From the NCBI GenBank assembly GCA_031268215.1, contig JAIRXP010000030.1, positions 1 through 44,462 on the forward strand: 44,462 bases of DNA, given 5' to 3'. The translations under genes were made by a program, and so were the position numbers. How positions within the stretch are numbered: the first letter of the stretch is position 1; each line of letters opens with the position of its first letter. Of the stretch, positions 25,161 through 33,693 are shown in pieces. The notes beneath the pieces are model-generated. The model was not told the DNA's origin. It worked only from the letters and a program-made list of their open reading frames with translations, and made no database searches. The DNA comes from Bifidobacteriaceae bacterium. GTDB lineage: Bacteria; Actinomycetota; Actinomycetes; Actinomycetales; WQXJ01.

Positions 25161-28127
25161 ATGTTCCGTTTCACCCTGCTCCAGTTGCGGGCATCACTGC
25201 GCCATCTGGCGGGCGGAGCGGTCGCCATCGTGGTGGCGACGGCGTTCATAGCCGCCACCATGGCCGGCGCCGCTGTCATGGACGGCACCATGGTCAACAT
25301 CCTCCGGGAGCCCTATACCCAGGCCGATCTGGTAGTCGCCCGCGGAGATTTCCCCGATTACATGTCGTTACCGCACGTGGGGGCCGATGAAGTCAAAGCG
25401 ACCGCCGCCGTGGCCGAGGCTTTCTCCCCGATTGAGCTGGGCGCCGAAGCGATCCTGGGTGACCGCAACGAATGGGTCGCTCTACGGACCATCTCACCCG
25501 GATTGGCCTTAGGCCGTTACCCGTCCGAAGAAGGCACAGAACCCACCAGGGCCGGCGAGGCGTCCATCGCCAAGGGCCTGGCACGGCGCCTGGGCGCCAG
25601 CCCTGGCGACCAAATCAACCTGGCCGTGACCGTTGTGACGGATTCGTCCGCTGATGTGATCGGAGTTGACCAGCCTGACGCCCACACGGCCTTTCCGGAC
25701 AAGACCGGCCAACCCAGCCCGGCGGCATCGGCCGAATTGGGAACTCAAGCGGACCAAACCGCCCAGGAGTCGCCGGGGGACTCTGGGGAAGATCCTCCCG
25801 AGTCCGTATCGCGTACCACTGCGCTGACAGTGACAGGGATCTTCGATGATTCGCTGCCCTCGTTCGCCTCCCGGCCACAAATTCAGACGCCAACGGCGAC
25901 AATCGAACAACTCGGCGTACTGGACGGCGTTCCCTCGGGATTCTCCACCAAATCGCTACTCATAACCTTGGCGGATGGCGCCCAAGATACGCCCGCCGTC
26001 CGCCAGGAAATCGCCGACGCGACCACCGCCGCCTGGTCCACGACCGAATGGGTAGATGTCTGCGCCGGTTCTCACTCCATCGCGCTAACTCCCAGCGAGG
26101 TCCCGCACGACGGCGATTCGGCCTGTTCAGTGCTGGTGATGAGTCCGGACCAGGCCGCGACCATGCGGCTAAGCCGCTTCACCGGCGGCGACGCGATCAA
26201 AGCAGTGGCCCTAGTCTTTGGGCTGGTTTCACTAATGACCGGAACTATGGTCATAGCCAACACCTTCCAGGTGATGATCGCCGGACGGGCGCGGACCCTG
26301 GCCCTATTGCGGGCCGTCGGCGCAACCCGCGGCCAAATCCGCCGCTCCGTAATATTGGAGGCATTCTTCACCGGCCTGGTCGCCTCCGGCCTTGGCGTGC
26401 TGGCCGGCTGGGGCCTGATCCGCCTGGCCCTGGCGATCTCCACCAACCTCTACCCGTCCATACCCATGCCCACTAGCGTCGGCATGCCGCCCATGGCAGT
26501 GGTCATGGCCGTGGCCGCCGGCGCGACCGCTACCGTCTTGGCGTCGCTGGTGCCTTCTCGGCTCGCCACCGGAGTCGCCCCGATTGAGGCTTTGCGGCCC
26601 CAGGAAGCGCCCAGCCTCACCGCACCGGCCGGCCGGACCCGCATGTGGTGGTCCATCGTTATGGCCACCGGCGGGGTCGCGATAACGGCGCTGGGCCTGT
26701 TCGTGGCCACATCTGGAGTCTTGGACCGGTACGTCGGCGATCAAGGTTTGGTGATTGGCGCTGGGCTGGGCGTGGTCGGCGGCGGCCTTCTGGCGGCCGG
26801 AATCATCCTGGGCACCGTCTTCTGGCTTCCGAAAGTGGTAGCGCGGATCGCCGGATGGATCGCCAAACGCCCTGGTGGCGCCCAGATCGCGGCGTCCAAC
26901 GTAGTCCGCAATCCGCGCCGGACGGCGGCCAGCGCCACCGCGCTGATGATCGCGGTAACGCTGGTCAGTTCAATGTTGGTGGCGGCGGCCAGCCTCAGCC
27001 GAGCCCTCGAAAAGTCGGTCGAAGCTCGGGCGCCGGTGGACCTCCAACTAGGGCACGCCAAACAGGGCTATTGGCCGGCCGCGGCCGGGGCCCCCGACTC
27101 ACCACCGCTGTCCGGAGAGGCCGTCGAGCAGGCCGTGATTGAGCGAATTGAAGAAGTTGATGGCGTCACCGGAACAGCACCCATTTCGGCGGCAGAGATA
27201 GTGATCGATGACGACTTCGGGGTCCCGTACATCTACGCGGTCAACGGAGCCGAGCCAGACCAGCTACGCCAGACCCTGGCGGACCCGACGCTCGCCAACC
27301 GGCTCAAGCCGAATGTCGTTCTGGTCGACTCCCATCTAAACGACCAACTAACCCAGATGAGTTTGGCGGACGATGCATCCGAGGACGGCGAGGAATGGAC
27401 CGAGCCAAGCCCTAAGCCAGTCTCCGGTTCCGTCCGCTTGGTCACCGACGCGGCCGGTGAGACGCATAAGATCACTTTCGTCTACGCGCCTGAACTCGAT
27501 TACGGCTGGGCCGGCTCAATGCTGGCCGAACAGACAACTCTGGAAACCCTGGGCTCTACGCGAACTGTGGCCGCACTGTTCAGGGTGGCCCGTAACGCTG
27601 ACCCAGTGGCGGTCCGCGACCGAGTGCTGGATCTGGTCATCGAGTCCTCCCCCGCTGACGCCTATCTCTACGATGTCCAAGGCGCGGCGGTGGAAAAGGC
27701 TGAGGCCCGCAAGACCATCAACATCATGCTGCTGATTGGCGTGGCCCTTCTGACCGTATCGGTGTTGGTGGCGTTGGCGGGTGTGGGCAATACGCTGTCA
27801 CTGTCTGTCATTGAACGGCGCCATGAGAATGCCTTGCTGCGGGCCCTGGGGCTATCACGCGGACAGACCCGGTGGATGATGGCCGTCGAGGCCCTGGTGA
27901 TTTCCGGAGTCGCTGGACTGATGGGAATAGCCTTCGGCACCATGTACGGCTTCATCGCCTCCGCGCTGTTGGTTTATGAGTCGGTGGGGCTGGTCCTGGT
28001 CTTCCCCGGGGCTGGCCTCGCCGTCGTGATGGGCCTGACCCTGGCCTCCGGTTTACTGGCCTCCATCCTGCCGGGACGGCGGGCGGCGCGCACCGCGCCG
28101 GCGGAGGCACTGGCCGCCGCTGAGTGA
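25161..28127 (+). CDS. FtsX-fold ABC transporter permease (MacB-like)
   Basis: 988 residues. One membrane segment near the N-terminus (about 18-40) precedes a large exported domain. Then come several segments around 345-470 (first FtsX domain), others around 495-615, a second exported domain (about 620-845), and final segments at ~850-975 (second FtsX domain with ERRHENALLRALGLSRGQ). The repeated RTLALLRAVGATRGQIR / NALLRALGLSRGQTR blocks mark the two FtsX domains. Such permeases do not form a pore for small substrates but transmit mechanical force to the outer face. GAGGAC lies just before the ATG. Together with the kinase, regulator and ATPase it forms a probable envelope-stress or antimicrobial-response locus. 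Confidence 0.9.
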   Translation: MFRFTLLQLRASLRHLAGGAVAIVVATAFIAATMAGAAVMDGTMVNILREPYTQADLVVARGDFPDYMSLPHVGADEVKATAAVAEAFSPIELGAEAILGDRNEWVALRTISPGLALGRYPSEEGTEPTRAGEASIAKGLARRLGASPGDQINLAVTVVTDSSADVIGVDQPDAHTAFPDKTGQPSPAASAELGTQADQTAQESPGDSGEDPPESVSRTTALTVTGIFDDSLPSFASRPQIQTPTATIEQLGVLDGVPSGFSTKSLLITLADGAQDTPAVRQEIADATTAAWSTTEWVDVCAGSHSIALTPSEVPHDGDSACSVLVMSPDQAATMRLSRFTGGDAIKAVALVFGLVSLMTGTMVIANTFQVMIAGRARTLALLRAVGATRGQIRRSVILEAFFTGLVASGLGVLAGWGLIRLALAISTNLYPSIPMPTSVGMPPMAVVMAVAAGATATVLASLVPSRLATGVAPIEALRPQEAPSLTAPAGRTRMWWSIVMATGGVAITALGLFVATSGVLDRYVGDQGLVIGAGLGVVGGGLLAAGIILGTVFWLPKVVARIAGWIAKRPGGAQIAASNVVRNPRRTAASATALMIAVTLVSSMLVAAASLSRALEKSVEARAPVDLQLGHAKQGYWPAAAGAPDSPPLSGEAVEQAVIERIEEVDGVTGTAPISAAEIVIDDDFGVPYIYAVNGAEPDQLRQTLADPTLANRLKPNVVLVDSHLNDQLTQMSLADDASEDGEEWTEPSPKPVSGSVRLVTDAAGETHKITFVYAPELDYGWAGSMLAEQTTLETLGSTRTVAALFRVARNADPVAVRDRVLDLVIESSPADAYLYDVQGAAVEKAEARKTINIMLLIGVALLTVSVLVALAGVGNTLSLSVIERRHENALLRALGLSRGQTRWMMAVEALVISGVAGLMGIAFGTMYGFIASALLVYESVGLVLVFPGAGLAVVMGLTLASGLLASILPGRRAARTAPAEALAAAE

Positions 28128-28165
28128 TTCCACCGATCCACAAGCTCTGGCTGACCCGCGGCCGG

Positions 28166-28183
28166 GCCGGCCTTAAGGCCGGC
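28166..28183. repeat. Perfect 18-bp palindrome before the EssC-like gene
   Basis: GCCGGCCTTAAGGCCGGC is fully self-complementary with no spacer. It lies 12 bases before the GTG of the large ATPase gene and 38 bases after the permease stop. As DNA it could bind a dimeric protein. As RNA it would make a weak hairpin only. There is no T-run. Confidence 0.55.
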
Positions 28184-28194
28184 AAGCTCGGTGC

Positions 28195-31100
28195 GTGTAT
28201 TTCACCCTAGAGACGGCCGCGGGCCGCCGCGACTGCTGGGCCGAGGACGGATCCACCTTGACAGAGGTCCTGGCGGAACTGGCCCCGCGGGCCGGGTGTG
28301 ATCGCGGCTCGGGCTTCGGCTTCGACGTGGGCTCGGGTTTGGACGTTCACTTGGAGGTGGCCGGCGGTACCGGTAGCGGCACAGCGGCCCCCGGCAGGCC
28401 GCTGTGCCACGGGGCACTGGTACAAGTCGGGACCGACACCGGGATGGACGGTGCGGCCGGCCAGTCCGCGGACGTTCGGCCGGGCGGTTGGCGCCTGATC
28501 CGGCTGGGCTCAGCCTTGGCCGGCGAATCCGTGCCTCTGCGTTCACCGGCGGCACCGGTGCGAGCCGGGACCACCAGGCGCGGCAAGGTCCTATTGAGCC
28601 GCCAGCGCCGCCCCAGGTCCGCTGGGCCGCGGACCGGCCTGCAGCCGCTGTGGCTGGGGCGAGTCCGTCAGTCGCGTCGAGGCCGCTTGACCGTACACTG
28701 GCGCCGCCTGCGTTGGCGAAGGCGCTGCGGGGCGGGAACGGTCTTGCGGACAGCCAGCGGCGAAGTCTGGGCCTTGGTTCAAGAACCGGTTGGCACCGCC
28801 ACCCAGGCCGCGACGGACAAACGAAATTGGGCGGCCGCCGCTTCGGCCGCCGCTACTGGGCTGATCATGGCAGTGGTGATGTTCTTCGTAACCCGCAACC
28901 CGATCTGGGCAGCCATGCCCTTGGCGGGGGTTGTGGCGACCATCTTGCCGGTCATCCTGCACCGGCGGCGCCCTCCCTGGCCGGACTCGGTGGCCGGGTT
29001 GACGCCGGCCTCGACCTATCCGGTTCCGCTGGACGGCCCGGCTGAATTGATCGGATCGCCAGGGCCGGTGGCGGCGCTGGCGCGCCGGGCGATCTCCCAA
29101 GGCTTGGAGGCATGCGCCCGGTTGCCGGTCCTTGATGTGCCACTCGAACCGCCCTGGGCGTGGGCCAGGTTCGCTGGACCGGACCACAGCGGTGGCCTTC
29201 TCCATGGAGCAGGCGCGCCAGATTCTGGGGCATTCGCCGCTCCGTCCGAGGCTGCCCTGCGAGTTGAACTCATCCCGGGCGGACTGCGGTTGACGCCGGG
29301 GCCATCCTGGCCCCGACCGCCGGACTTGACGGCACCGGAGGCGCGGAGTCGCGGTCCGGCCACCGGATACGGCCCGCTAGGCGGATTGGGCGGACCGGTC
29401 CATCACGACGCGGTCACTCGGTGGATAGTCAAAGACGCTGGCCTGGGCCTGTTGGCGGCCCGAGCCCCTGGCCGCCAACCGTTCCGAGCCGCCGGCCTGG
29501 GTGCCGCCGCCTTGGAAGGCCAAATCCGCCAATTGGCCACGAGAAACCCAATACCGGGCGTGGAAGAACCGTTTCCCCTGACCGCCCAGCAAGTCGCCGC
29601 GAACTGGCGCGGGCCCGCCACCCGGCCGGCCATAGGTCCGGGCCCAGATGGCCTGGGCCTGCGGCTAGACCTCACCCGGGACGGTCCCCACGCCCTGGTG
29701 GCGGGTACATCCGGCTCCGGCAAATCAGAATTCTTGCGGGCTCTGATGCTCTCAGAATGCGTCGCCACGCCGCCGGACCGGCTGACCATAGTGGGGGTGG
29801 ACCACAAGGGCGGCGCCACCTTCCGCGACCTTGAGCATTTGCCTCACGTGGTTGGCGTGGCCACCGATCTGGACGCGGCCGGCACCAGCCGGGTTCTGAC
29901 CTCACTCGAGGCTGAGCTGGCCGGCCGCGAACGCTTGCTCGAACGCCACGCGGTCACCGCCTGGCGCGAGCTCCCGGCTGCGGCACGGCCGCCACGACTG
30001 CTGGTGGTCGTGGACGAATTCCGCACCCTGTTGGACGCTTTGCCGGAGGCGGCCGGAAGGTTGGAGCGGTTGGCTGCCCAGGGCCGTTCGCTGGGGATGG
30101 GGCTGATTCTGGCCACCCAGCGCCCGGCGGGCGCGGTCAGCGCCCAATTGCGCGCCAACCTGGCGCTCCGGATCTGTTTCCGGGTCGCCACCGAAGCTGA
30201 TTCTTTGGACGTCCTTGGTTCAGCCGATGCCGCCGGGATCGACCCAGCCAAACCCGGCAGTTGCGTAATCGCCAGCGCTGGGCGTCCGCCTATCGCCTTG
30301 CGGGTCCGAATGGTGCCACCGCCGCCGCGCCGCCCCGCGACAGAAGTGTCATGGCCTGCCCAGTGGGCGCCGCCACCGGCGGCGCCGGCTGATCCGGCCA
30401 GTCTGGTCAACGCCATTCAGCGGGCCGCCGCCGCGGCTGGCGCCAAGGCACCGGCCGCGCCTTGGCGGCCCCCTTTGCCCACCGAATTGCCCGTTGCTTC
30501 CCTCATCTGGCCTGGAAAGGCTGGCGGCCGCACGGGCAGTCACGGCGCCAAAGTCGCTGGCGGCGACGGTGAGGGCCGCGAGAACACCGGCAGCCTTTTC
30601 AACGGCGTACTTCTGGGGCTCGTTGACCGTCCGGCGCTCCAGATTCAAGAATCACTGGTCTGGGATCCAGCCACCGGGCACCTAGCCATCTTGGGACCGC
30701 CGCGTTCGGGCCGCACCACCGCAGCCGTGACGGCGGCGGCCGGCCTGGCTGCGGCCGGCTGGGACACCCATGTCATAACCCACCGGCCGGATGCCTTCCG
30801 TGGCCTGCTGGGAATGGCCCGGCTCGGTTCGGTGGTGGATGGGCGCGCGTCTGATCTGATCGCGGAGCTTCTGGGGCGGTTGGGCCGCGAACCGGTGGCG
30901 GTGGTTCTGGATGCGCCGGCCGAGTTGGAAGCTTGCGTGATTGGGGCGTTGGCACGCCCACTGATCGAAGCGATTGTCCAAGGAGCGTTGGCACCAGGGG
31001 CGGCGGTGGTGGTGACCGCCGCAGCTAAACCAGCTCGCTGGCTCAGCCTATGCCCCCACCGCCTGATACTGCCCGTCAGTGACTTGACGGACGCCCTCAC

Positions 31101-31914
31101 CCTGGGTATCCCGCGCGAGTTGGCTGGGGGCGCCCGGATTCCCGGGCGCGCCTGTTACTTGGGCGGCGATTCGGCGGCCATGGCACAGATCGCCCTGACA
31201 ACAGCGGCGGCCGGAGCCGCCCGGCCAGCAGGTACCCGGACCCGCTCCGAGGGACAGCGCGGGTACAGCGGCCCGGTCTACCCCCAAGACCCCGGTCGCA
31301 GCAACCTTCAGACCCCGAAGCGGGTGCTCGAACTGCCAGACCAAGTCTGTTCAGCCGAGCTTCCTCCGGACGCTCCCGGAATCATCTGGGTTGGTCTGGG
31401 CGGCCACTACGGTACCGCCCTGGGCCTGCCGCTGCGGCAAGCCCAGCCCATCGCCGTGATTGGGCCTCCGGGCTCTGGCCGGTCCACCATCCTGGCGACC
31501 TGGCGCCAACGCCTCGAAGCGGCCGGCCATCCAGTCACCATGCCCGGATGCGGCGGCCAACGCCGCTGGCCGGAGATCATTGACGCCTTGGCGGCCGGCC
31601 AGGTGGTCTTGGCGGATGACCTGGAATCGGTCAGCGGGCCGCCGCCTTCGGCACTGCCGCCCAAGGGCACGCTAATAGCGTCTTACACCACCACCACGGC
31701 AGCGGCCCTGCGGCCGCCCACACAGCTCTTCCACGCCAATCCGCTGGGCCTTCTCCTGGGTCCCGGCGGCCGCGGTCCGGCGGCCGCCTTTGGGCCCGGC
31801 GCCAACACCGGATCCCCGTTGGGCCTATCCGGCGGTTCCGTCCCTGCCCAGCCGCCTGGACGGGGACGACTAATCGTTGGTTCCAAGTCCTACGCTATCC
31901 AGGCCGCGGCCTGA
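28195..31914 (+). CDS. EssC/EccC-like FtsK/SpoIIIE-family membrane ATPase
   Basis: 1,239 residues. An N-terminal cytoplasmic region of ~215 residues, perhaps FHA- or ubiquitin-like, precedes two adjacent membrane segments (about 220-237 and 242-258). Three P-loop units follow. The first is intact: GTSGSGKSE near 505, the VGVDHKGGATFRDL block, LLVVVDEFRTLL near 603, and ATQRPAGAVS. The second (GPPRSGRTT near 833) and third (GPPGSGRST near 1089) have Arg in place of the Walker A Lys. This is the layout of type VII secretion ATPases of the EssC/YukB kind, in which the first unit does the work and the others bind cargo. No WXG100 substrate or other type VII component lies nearby. Start GTG 28195 has no strong ribosome binding site. 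Confidence 0.88.
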   Translation: MYFTLETAAGRRDCWAEDGSTLTEVLAELAPRAGCDRGSGFGFDVGSGLDVHLEVAGGTGSGTAAPGRPLCHGALVQVGTDTGMDGAAGQSADVRPGGWRLIRLGSALAGESVPLRSPAAPVRAGTTRRGKVLLSRQRRPRSAGPRTGLQPLWLGRVRQSRRGRLTVHWRRLRWRRRCGAGTVLRTASGEVWALVQEPVGTATQAATDKRNWAAAASAAATGLIMAVVMFFVTRNPIWAAMPLAGVVATILPVILHRRRPPWPDSVAGLTPASTYPVPLDGPAELIGSPGPVAALARRAISQGLEACARLPVLDVPLEPPWAWARFAGPDHSGGLLHGAGAPDSGAFAAPSEAALRVELIPGGLRLTPGPSWPRPPDLTAPEARSRGPATGYGPLGGLGGPVHHDAVTRWIVKDAGLGLLAARAPGRQPFRAAGLGAAALEGQIRQLATRNPIPGVEEPFPLTAQQVAANWRGPATRPAIGPGPDGLGLRLDLTRDGPHALVAGTSGSGKSEFLRALMLSECVATPPDRLTIVGVDHKGGATFRDLEHLPHVVGVATDLDAAGTSRVLTSLEAELAGRERLLERHAVTAWRELPAAARPPRLLVVVDEFRTLLDALPEAAGRLERLAAQGRSLGMGLILATQRPAGAVSAQLRANLALRICFRVATEADSLDVLGSADAAGIDPAKPGSCVIASAGRPPIALRVRMVPPPPRRPATEVSWPAQWAPPPAAPADPASLVNAIQRAAAAAGAKAPAAPWRPPLPTELPVASLIWPGKAGGRTGSHGAKVAGGDGEGRENTGSLFNGVLLGLVDRPALQIQESLVWDPATGHLAILGPPRSGRTTAAVTAAAGLAAAGWDTHVITHRPDAFRGLLGMARLGSVVDGRASDLIAELLGRLGREPVAVVLDAPAELEACVIGALARPLIEAIVQGALAPGAAVVVTAAAKPARWLSLCPHRLILPVSDLTDALTLGIPRELAGGARIPGRACYLGGDSAAMAQIALTTAAAGAARPAGTRTRSEGQRGYSGPVYPQDPGRSNLQTPKRVLELPDQVCSAELPPDAPGIIWVGLGGHYGTALGLPLRQAQPIAVIGPPGSGRSTILATWRQRLEAAGHPVTMPGCGGQRRWPEIIDALAAGQVVLADDLESVSGPPPSALPPKGTLIASYTTTTAAALRPPTQLFHANPLGLLLGPGGRGPAAAFGPGANTGSPLGLSGGSVPAQPPGRGRLIVGSKSYAIQAAA

Positions 31915-32017
31915 ACCCGGTTCCCTTCGCGCCGCTGAGGACGGCGGTCGCCGCGGCTCTGGAGAGGCTGGCTCGCGGGGGTAAGAGACCGTTCAGGCCG
32001 CACTGGCCACGGCCACG

Positions 32018-32039
32018 TAAAAGGCCCCGCTACGCGGGC
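32018..32039 (-). terminator. Terminator-like hairpin, minus strand
   Basis: On the minus strand CCCGC-GTA-GCGGG, extended by one pair across a bulge, is followed by CCTTTTA. Both neighbouring protein genes are on the plus strand, so no annotated transcript needs a terminator in this direction. Confidence 0.4.
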
Positions 32040-32157
32040 AAGAAACCGTGAGGCACAGGCACCTTTCACGCGGGACACGAGAATCAGGGCCGTCAGGCTG
32101 CGTCTTGCCTCCGCACCATGAAACCGGTATGTTGGCCGTTGCGGCGCTGGCCCACCG

Positions 32158-32176
32158 CTGCGGGCGTTCCCCGCAG
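32158..32176. repeat. 7-bp hairpin in the leader of the zinc-ribbon gene
   Basis: CTGCGGG (32158-32164) pairs with CCCGCAG (32170-32176) around CGTTC. It ends 32 bases before the ATG and has no T-run. Confidence 0.45.
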
Positions 32177-32208
32177 ACCACACGACGACTAACCCAGGAG
32201 ATACCCCG

Positions 32209-32985
32209 ATGCTCCAGAGCTTTACCCGCAACTACCAGGACAACTCGACCGAGGCCGGGTTCCAATTCACCTTCTATTGTGACGTTTGCAGAGACGGCTA
32301 CAAGTCGTCGTTCACGGAGAGTTCAACCTACAAGAAGTCCGGCTTCATGCGCGGCTTTGGAGAAGGCGCTGCCGTCCTCGGCTCACTGGTTGGCGGTCAG
32401 GGGCGCACTTTGGGGTACGGCGCGGACAGGGTCTCAAACCACCTTTCACATCGGTTCGAAGGCCGTTCTCCCCAGTGGCAAAAGGAACACCAGCACTCCT
32501 TTGAACGCAGCCAAGAGGAAGCTAAACCACACTTCAACCGGTGTCCCAACTGCAACGGTTGGGTCTGCGACCCCTGCCTGAACGAGGACGCCGGGCTATG
32601 TACCAAGTGCGCCCCGCGCCAAGAGGTCTATGTCGCCAAAGCCCACGCCAGGGCGCTCACTACTGCCATCGACAAAGCGGCCGCCGGTGGCGTGGAATGG
32701 TCTGGTGCGATCGCGGCCAGGACCACAATGTGCGGCCAGTGCGGCAAACCGGCTGGAACGGGCAAGTTCTGCAATAGTTGCGGGGCCGACATGTCGTTGC
32801 TCAAGTGCCCTGCTTGCGGTTTCTCCAACGCCCAGAAAGTCCACTTTTGCAATAACTGCGGGCACAACTTGCAACAAGCTGGCGGCGCTCAGGCGGCTCA
32901 GGCCGCAGCCGTCTGCGCCGCCTGCCGGACAACTAATCCACCAGGCACCAAGTTCTGTGGTAATTGCGGCGGCAGGCTTAGCTGA
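32209..32985 (+). CDS. Multi-zinc-ribbon protein of unknown function
   Basis: 258 residues. Paired cysteines occur throughout: CDVC near residue 24, CPNCNGWVCDPC and CTKC in the middle (about 112-140), and then three zinc-ribbon units in the C-terminal third (CGQC...FCNSCG, CPACG...FCNNCG, CAAC...FCGNCG). The first ~110 residues also contain a Gly-rich stretch (GFMRGFGEGAAVLGSLVGG) and a His/Glu-rich stretch (QKEHQHSFERSQEEAKPH). No membrane segment or signal peptide is clear. The C-terminal ribbons are of the zinc-ribbon/DZANK type seen in adaptor-like proteins. GGAG lies eight bases before the ATG. It follows the EssC-like gene on the same strand after 294 bases. I do not recognise a characterised homologue. 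Confidence 0.82.
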   Translation: MLQSFTRNYQDNSTEAGFQFTFYCDVCRDGYKSSFTESSTYKKSGFMRGFGEGAAVLGSLVGGQGRTLGYGADRVSNHLSHRFEGRSPQWQKEHQHSFERSQEEAKPHFNRCPNCNGWVCDPCLNEDAGLCTKCAPRQEVYVAKAHARALTTAIDKAAAGGVEWSGAIAARTTMCGQCGKPAGTGKFCNSCGADMSLLKCPACGFSNAQKVHFCNNCGHNLQQAGGAQAAQAAAVCAACRTTNPPGTKFCGNCGGRLS

Positions 32986-33045
32986 TAAGAATGCCAACCG
33001 GCCGCGGGTTGCCCGCCGCGTTCTAGTACATCTGACCTTCCCCAA

Positions 33046-33088
33046 TTGACGCTGCCGGGCCGTCGGCTGGTCGGCGGCCCGAAGTCAA
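33046..33088. terminator. Inverted repeat between convergent zinc-ribbon and smpB genes
   Basis: CGGGCCG (33056-33062) pairs with CGGCCCG (33075-33081). An outer TTGAC (33046-33050) faces GTCAA (33084-33088), which includes the smpB stop codon. It is placed to end both transcripts but has no T-run. Confidence 0.5.
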
Positions 33089-33555
33089 CGAAAGGTGCGC
33101 GACCGCATCGCCCGGCGGGCCTCCAGATTGTCTTGACGTTCACGCAGCGCCTGGCGTTTGTCCCAGTCGCGCTTACCACGGGCCAGCGCAATCTCTACTT
33201 TGGCCCGTCCACCCACGAAGTACAGCCGCAAAGGCACCACCGTGAAGCCCGCCTCACCAGTCTTGGCAGCCCATTTTCGGATCTGGTCCTTGTGCAACAG
33301 CAATTTGCGTTTGCGCCGGGGGGCATGGTTGGTCCAACTGCCCTGAACGTACTCCGGTATATGAACGCCTTCCAGATATGCCTGACCGCCGCTGAATGAG
33401 ACCCAACCATCCGCCAATGACGCCATTCCCGCCCGCAGTGCCTTGACCTCGGTTCCCATCAAGACCAATCCAGCTTCAAGGGTGGCATCAATGTGGTACT
33501 CGTGGCGCGCCTTGCGGTTGGTCGCCACCGCTTGCTCACCGGGCTGTCTAGTCAC
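33085..33555 (-). CDS. smpB: SsrA-binding protein SmpB
   Basis: 156 residues. It binds tmRNA and brings it to stalled ribosomes for trans-translation. Conserved blocks: VATNRKARHEYHIDATLEAGLVLMGTEVKALR, GQAYLEGVHIPEY, RKRKLLLHKDQI, and LRLYFVGGRAKVEIALARGKRDWDKR. The GTG at 33555 gives the usual short N-terminal lead; another GTG at 33528 is possible. No tmRNA gene was recognised nearby. Downstream of the ftsE-ftsX-M23 genes on the same strand, as is common in actinobacteria. Confidence 0.96.
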   Translation of the reverse strand: MTRQPGEQAVATNRKARHEYHIDATLEAGLVLMGTEVKALRAGMASLADGWVSFSGGQAYLEGVHIPEYVQGSWTNHAPRRKRKLLLHKDQIRKWAAKTGEAGFTVVPLRLYFVGGRAKVEIALARGKRDWDKRQALRERQDNLEARRAMRSRTFR

Positions 33556-33640
33556 AAGACGGACAGTCTAACGCGACCGGGCCAGAGGCGGGGAGTCTCC
33601 GCTGGCCACAACCGCGCCCTGATGCTCGCCCCGACCCACC

Positions 33641-33683
33641 CCGGGGTCCCCGCAAAAGATCCGACTGTAGGGAGGAGGTTTTG
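33641..33683. repeat. 43-bp direct repeat, copy 1
   Basis: Identical over 43 bases to 33694-33736. Each copy starts with the palindrome CGGGGTCCCCG (after one C) and continues with an imperfect stem in which CAAAA faces TTTTG and TCC faces GGA. It carries AGGGAGGAGG near its end on the plus strand. Lies in the M23 peptidase-smpB gap. Confidence 0.9.
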
Positions 33684-33693
33684 TGGGGTGGTT

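Larger units (their letters stand above)
31915..32208. other. Gap of 294 bases with structured elements
   Basis: No credible gene on either strand. It contains a terminator-like hairpin for the minus strand (32018-32039) and a 7-bp hairpin (32158-32176). A GAGGCA/TGCCTC pair (about 32051-32056 and 32107-32112) encloses ~50 bases. The two former items are listed separately. A small RNA on the minus strand is possible. Confidence 0.4.

Noticed and set aside
28195..31914. Chromosome-partitioning FtsK translocase
   Set aside because: It lacks the four-helix N-terminus and the gamma DNA-reading domain, and has three P-loop units with two adjacent membrane helices, as in EssC/EccC.
31890..32231. 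113-codon open frame on the minus strand in the gap after the EssC-like gene
   Set aside because: No domain, no ribosome binding site, and its 3' part is antisense to the EssC-like gene; the RNA structures seen there are a better explanation.
32986..33084. tmRNA (ssrA) gene next to smpB
   Set aside because: No tRNA-like ends or tag-peptide frame could be found, and the gap is too short.
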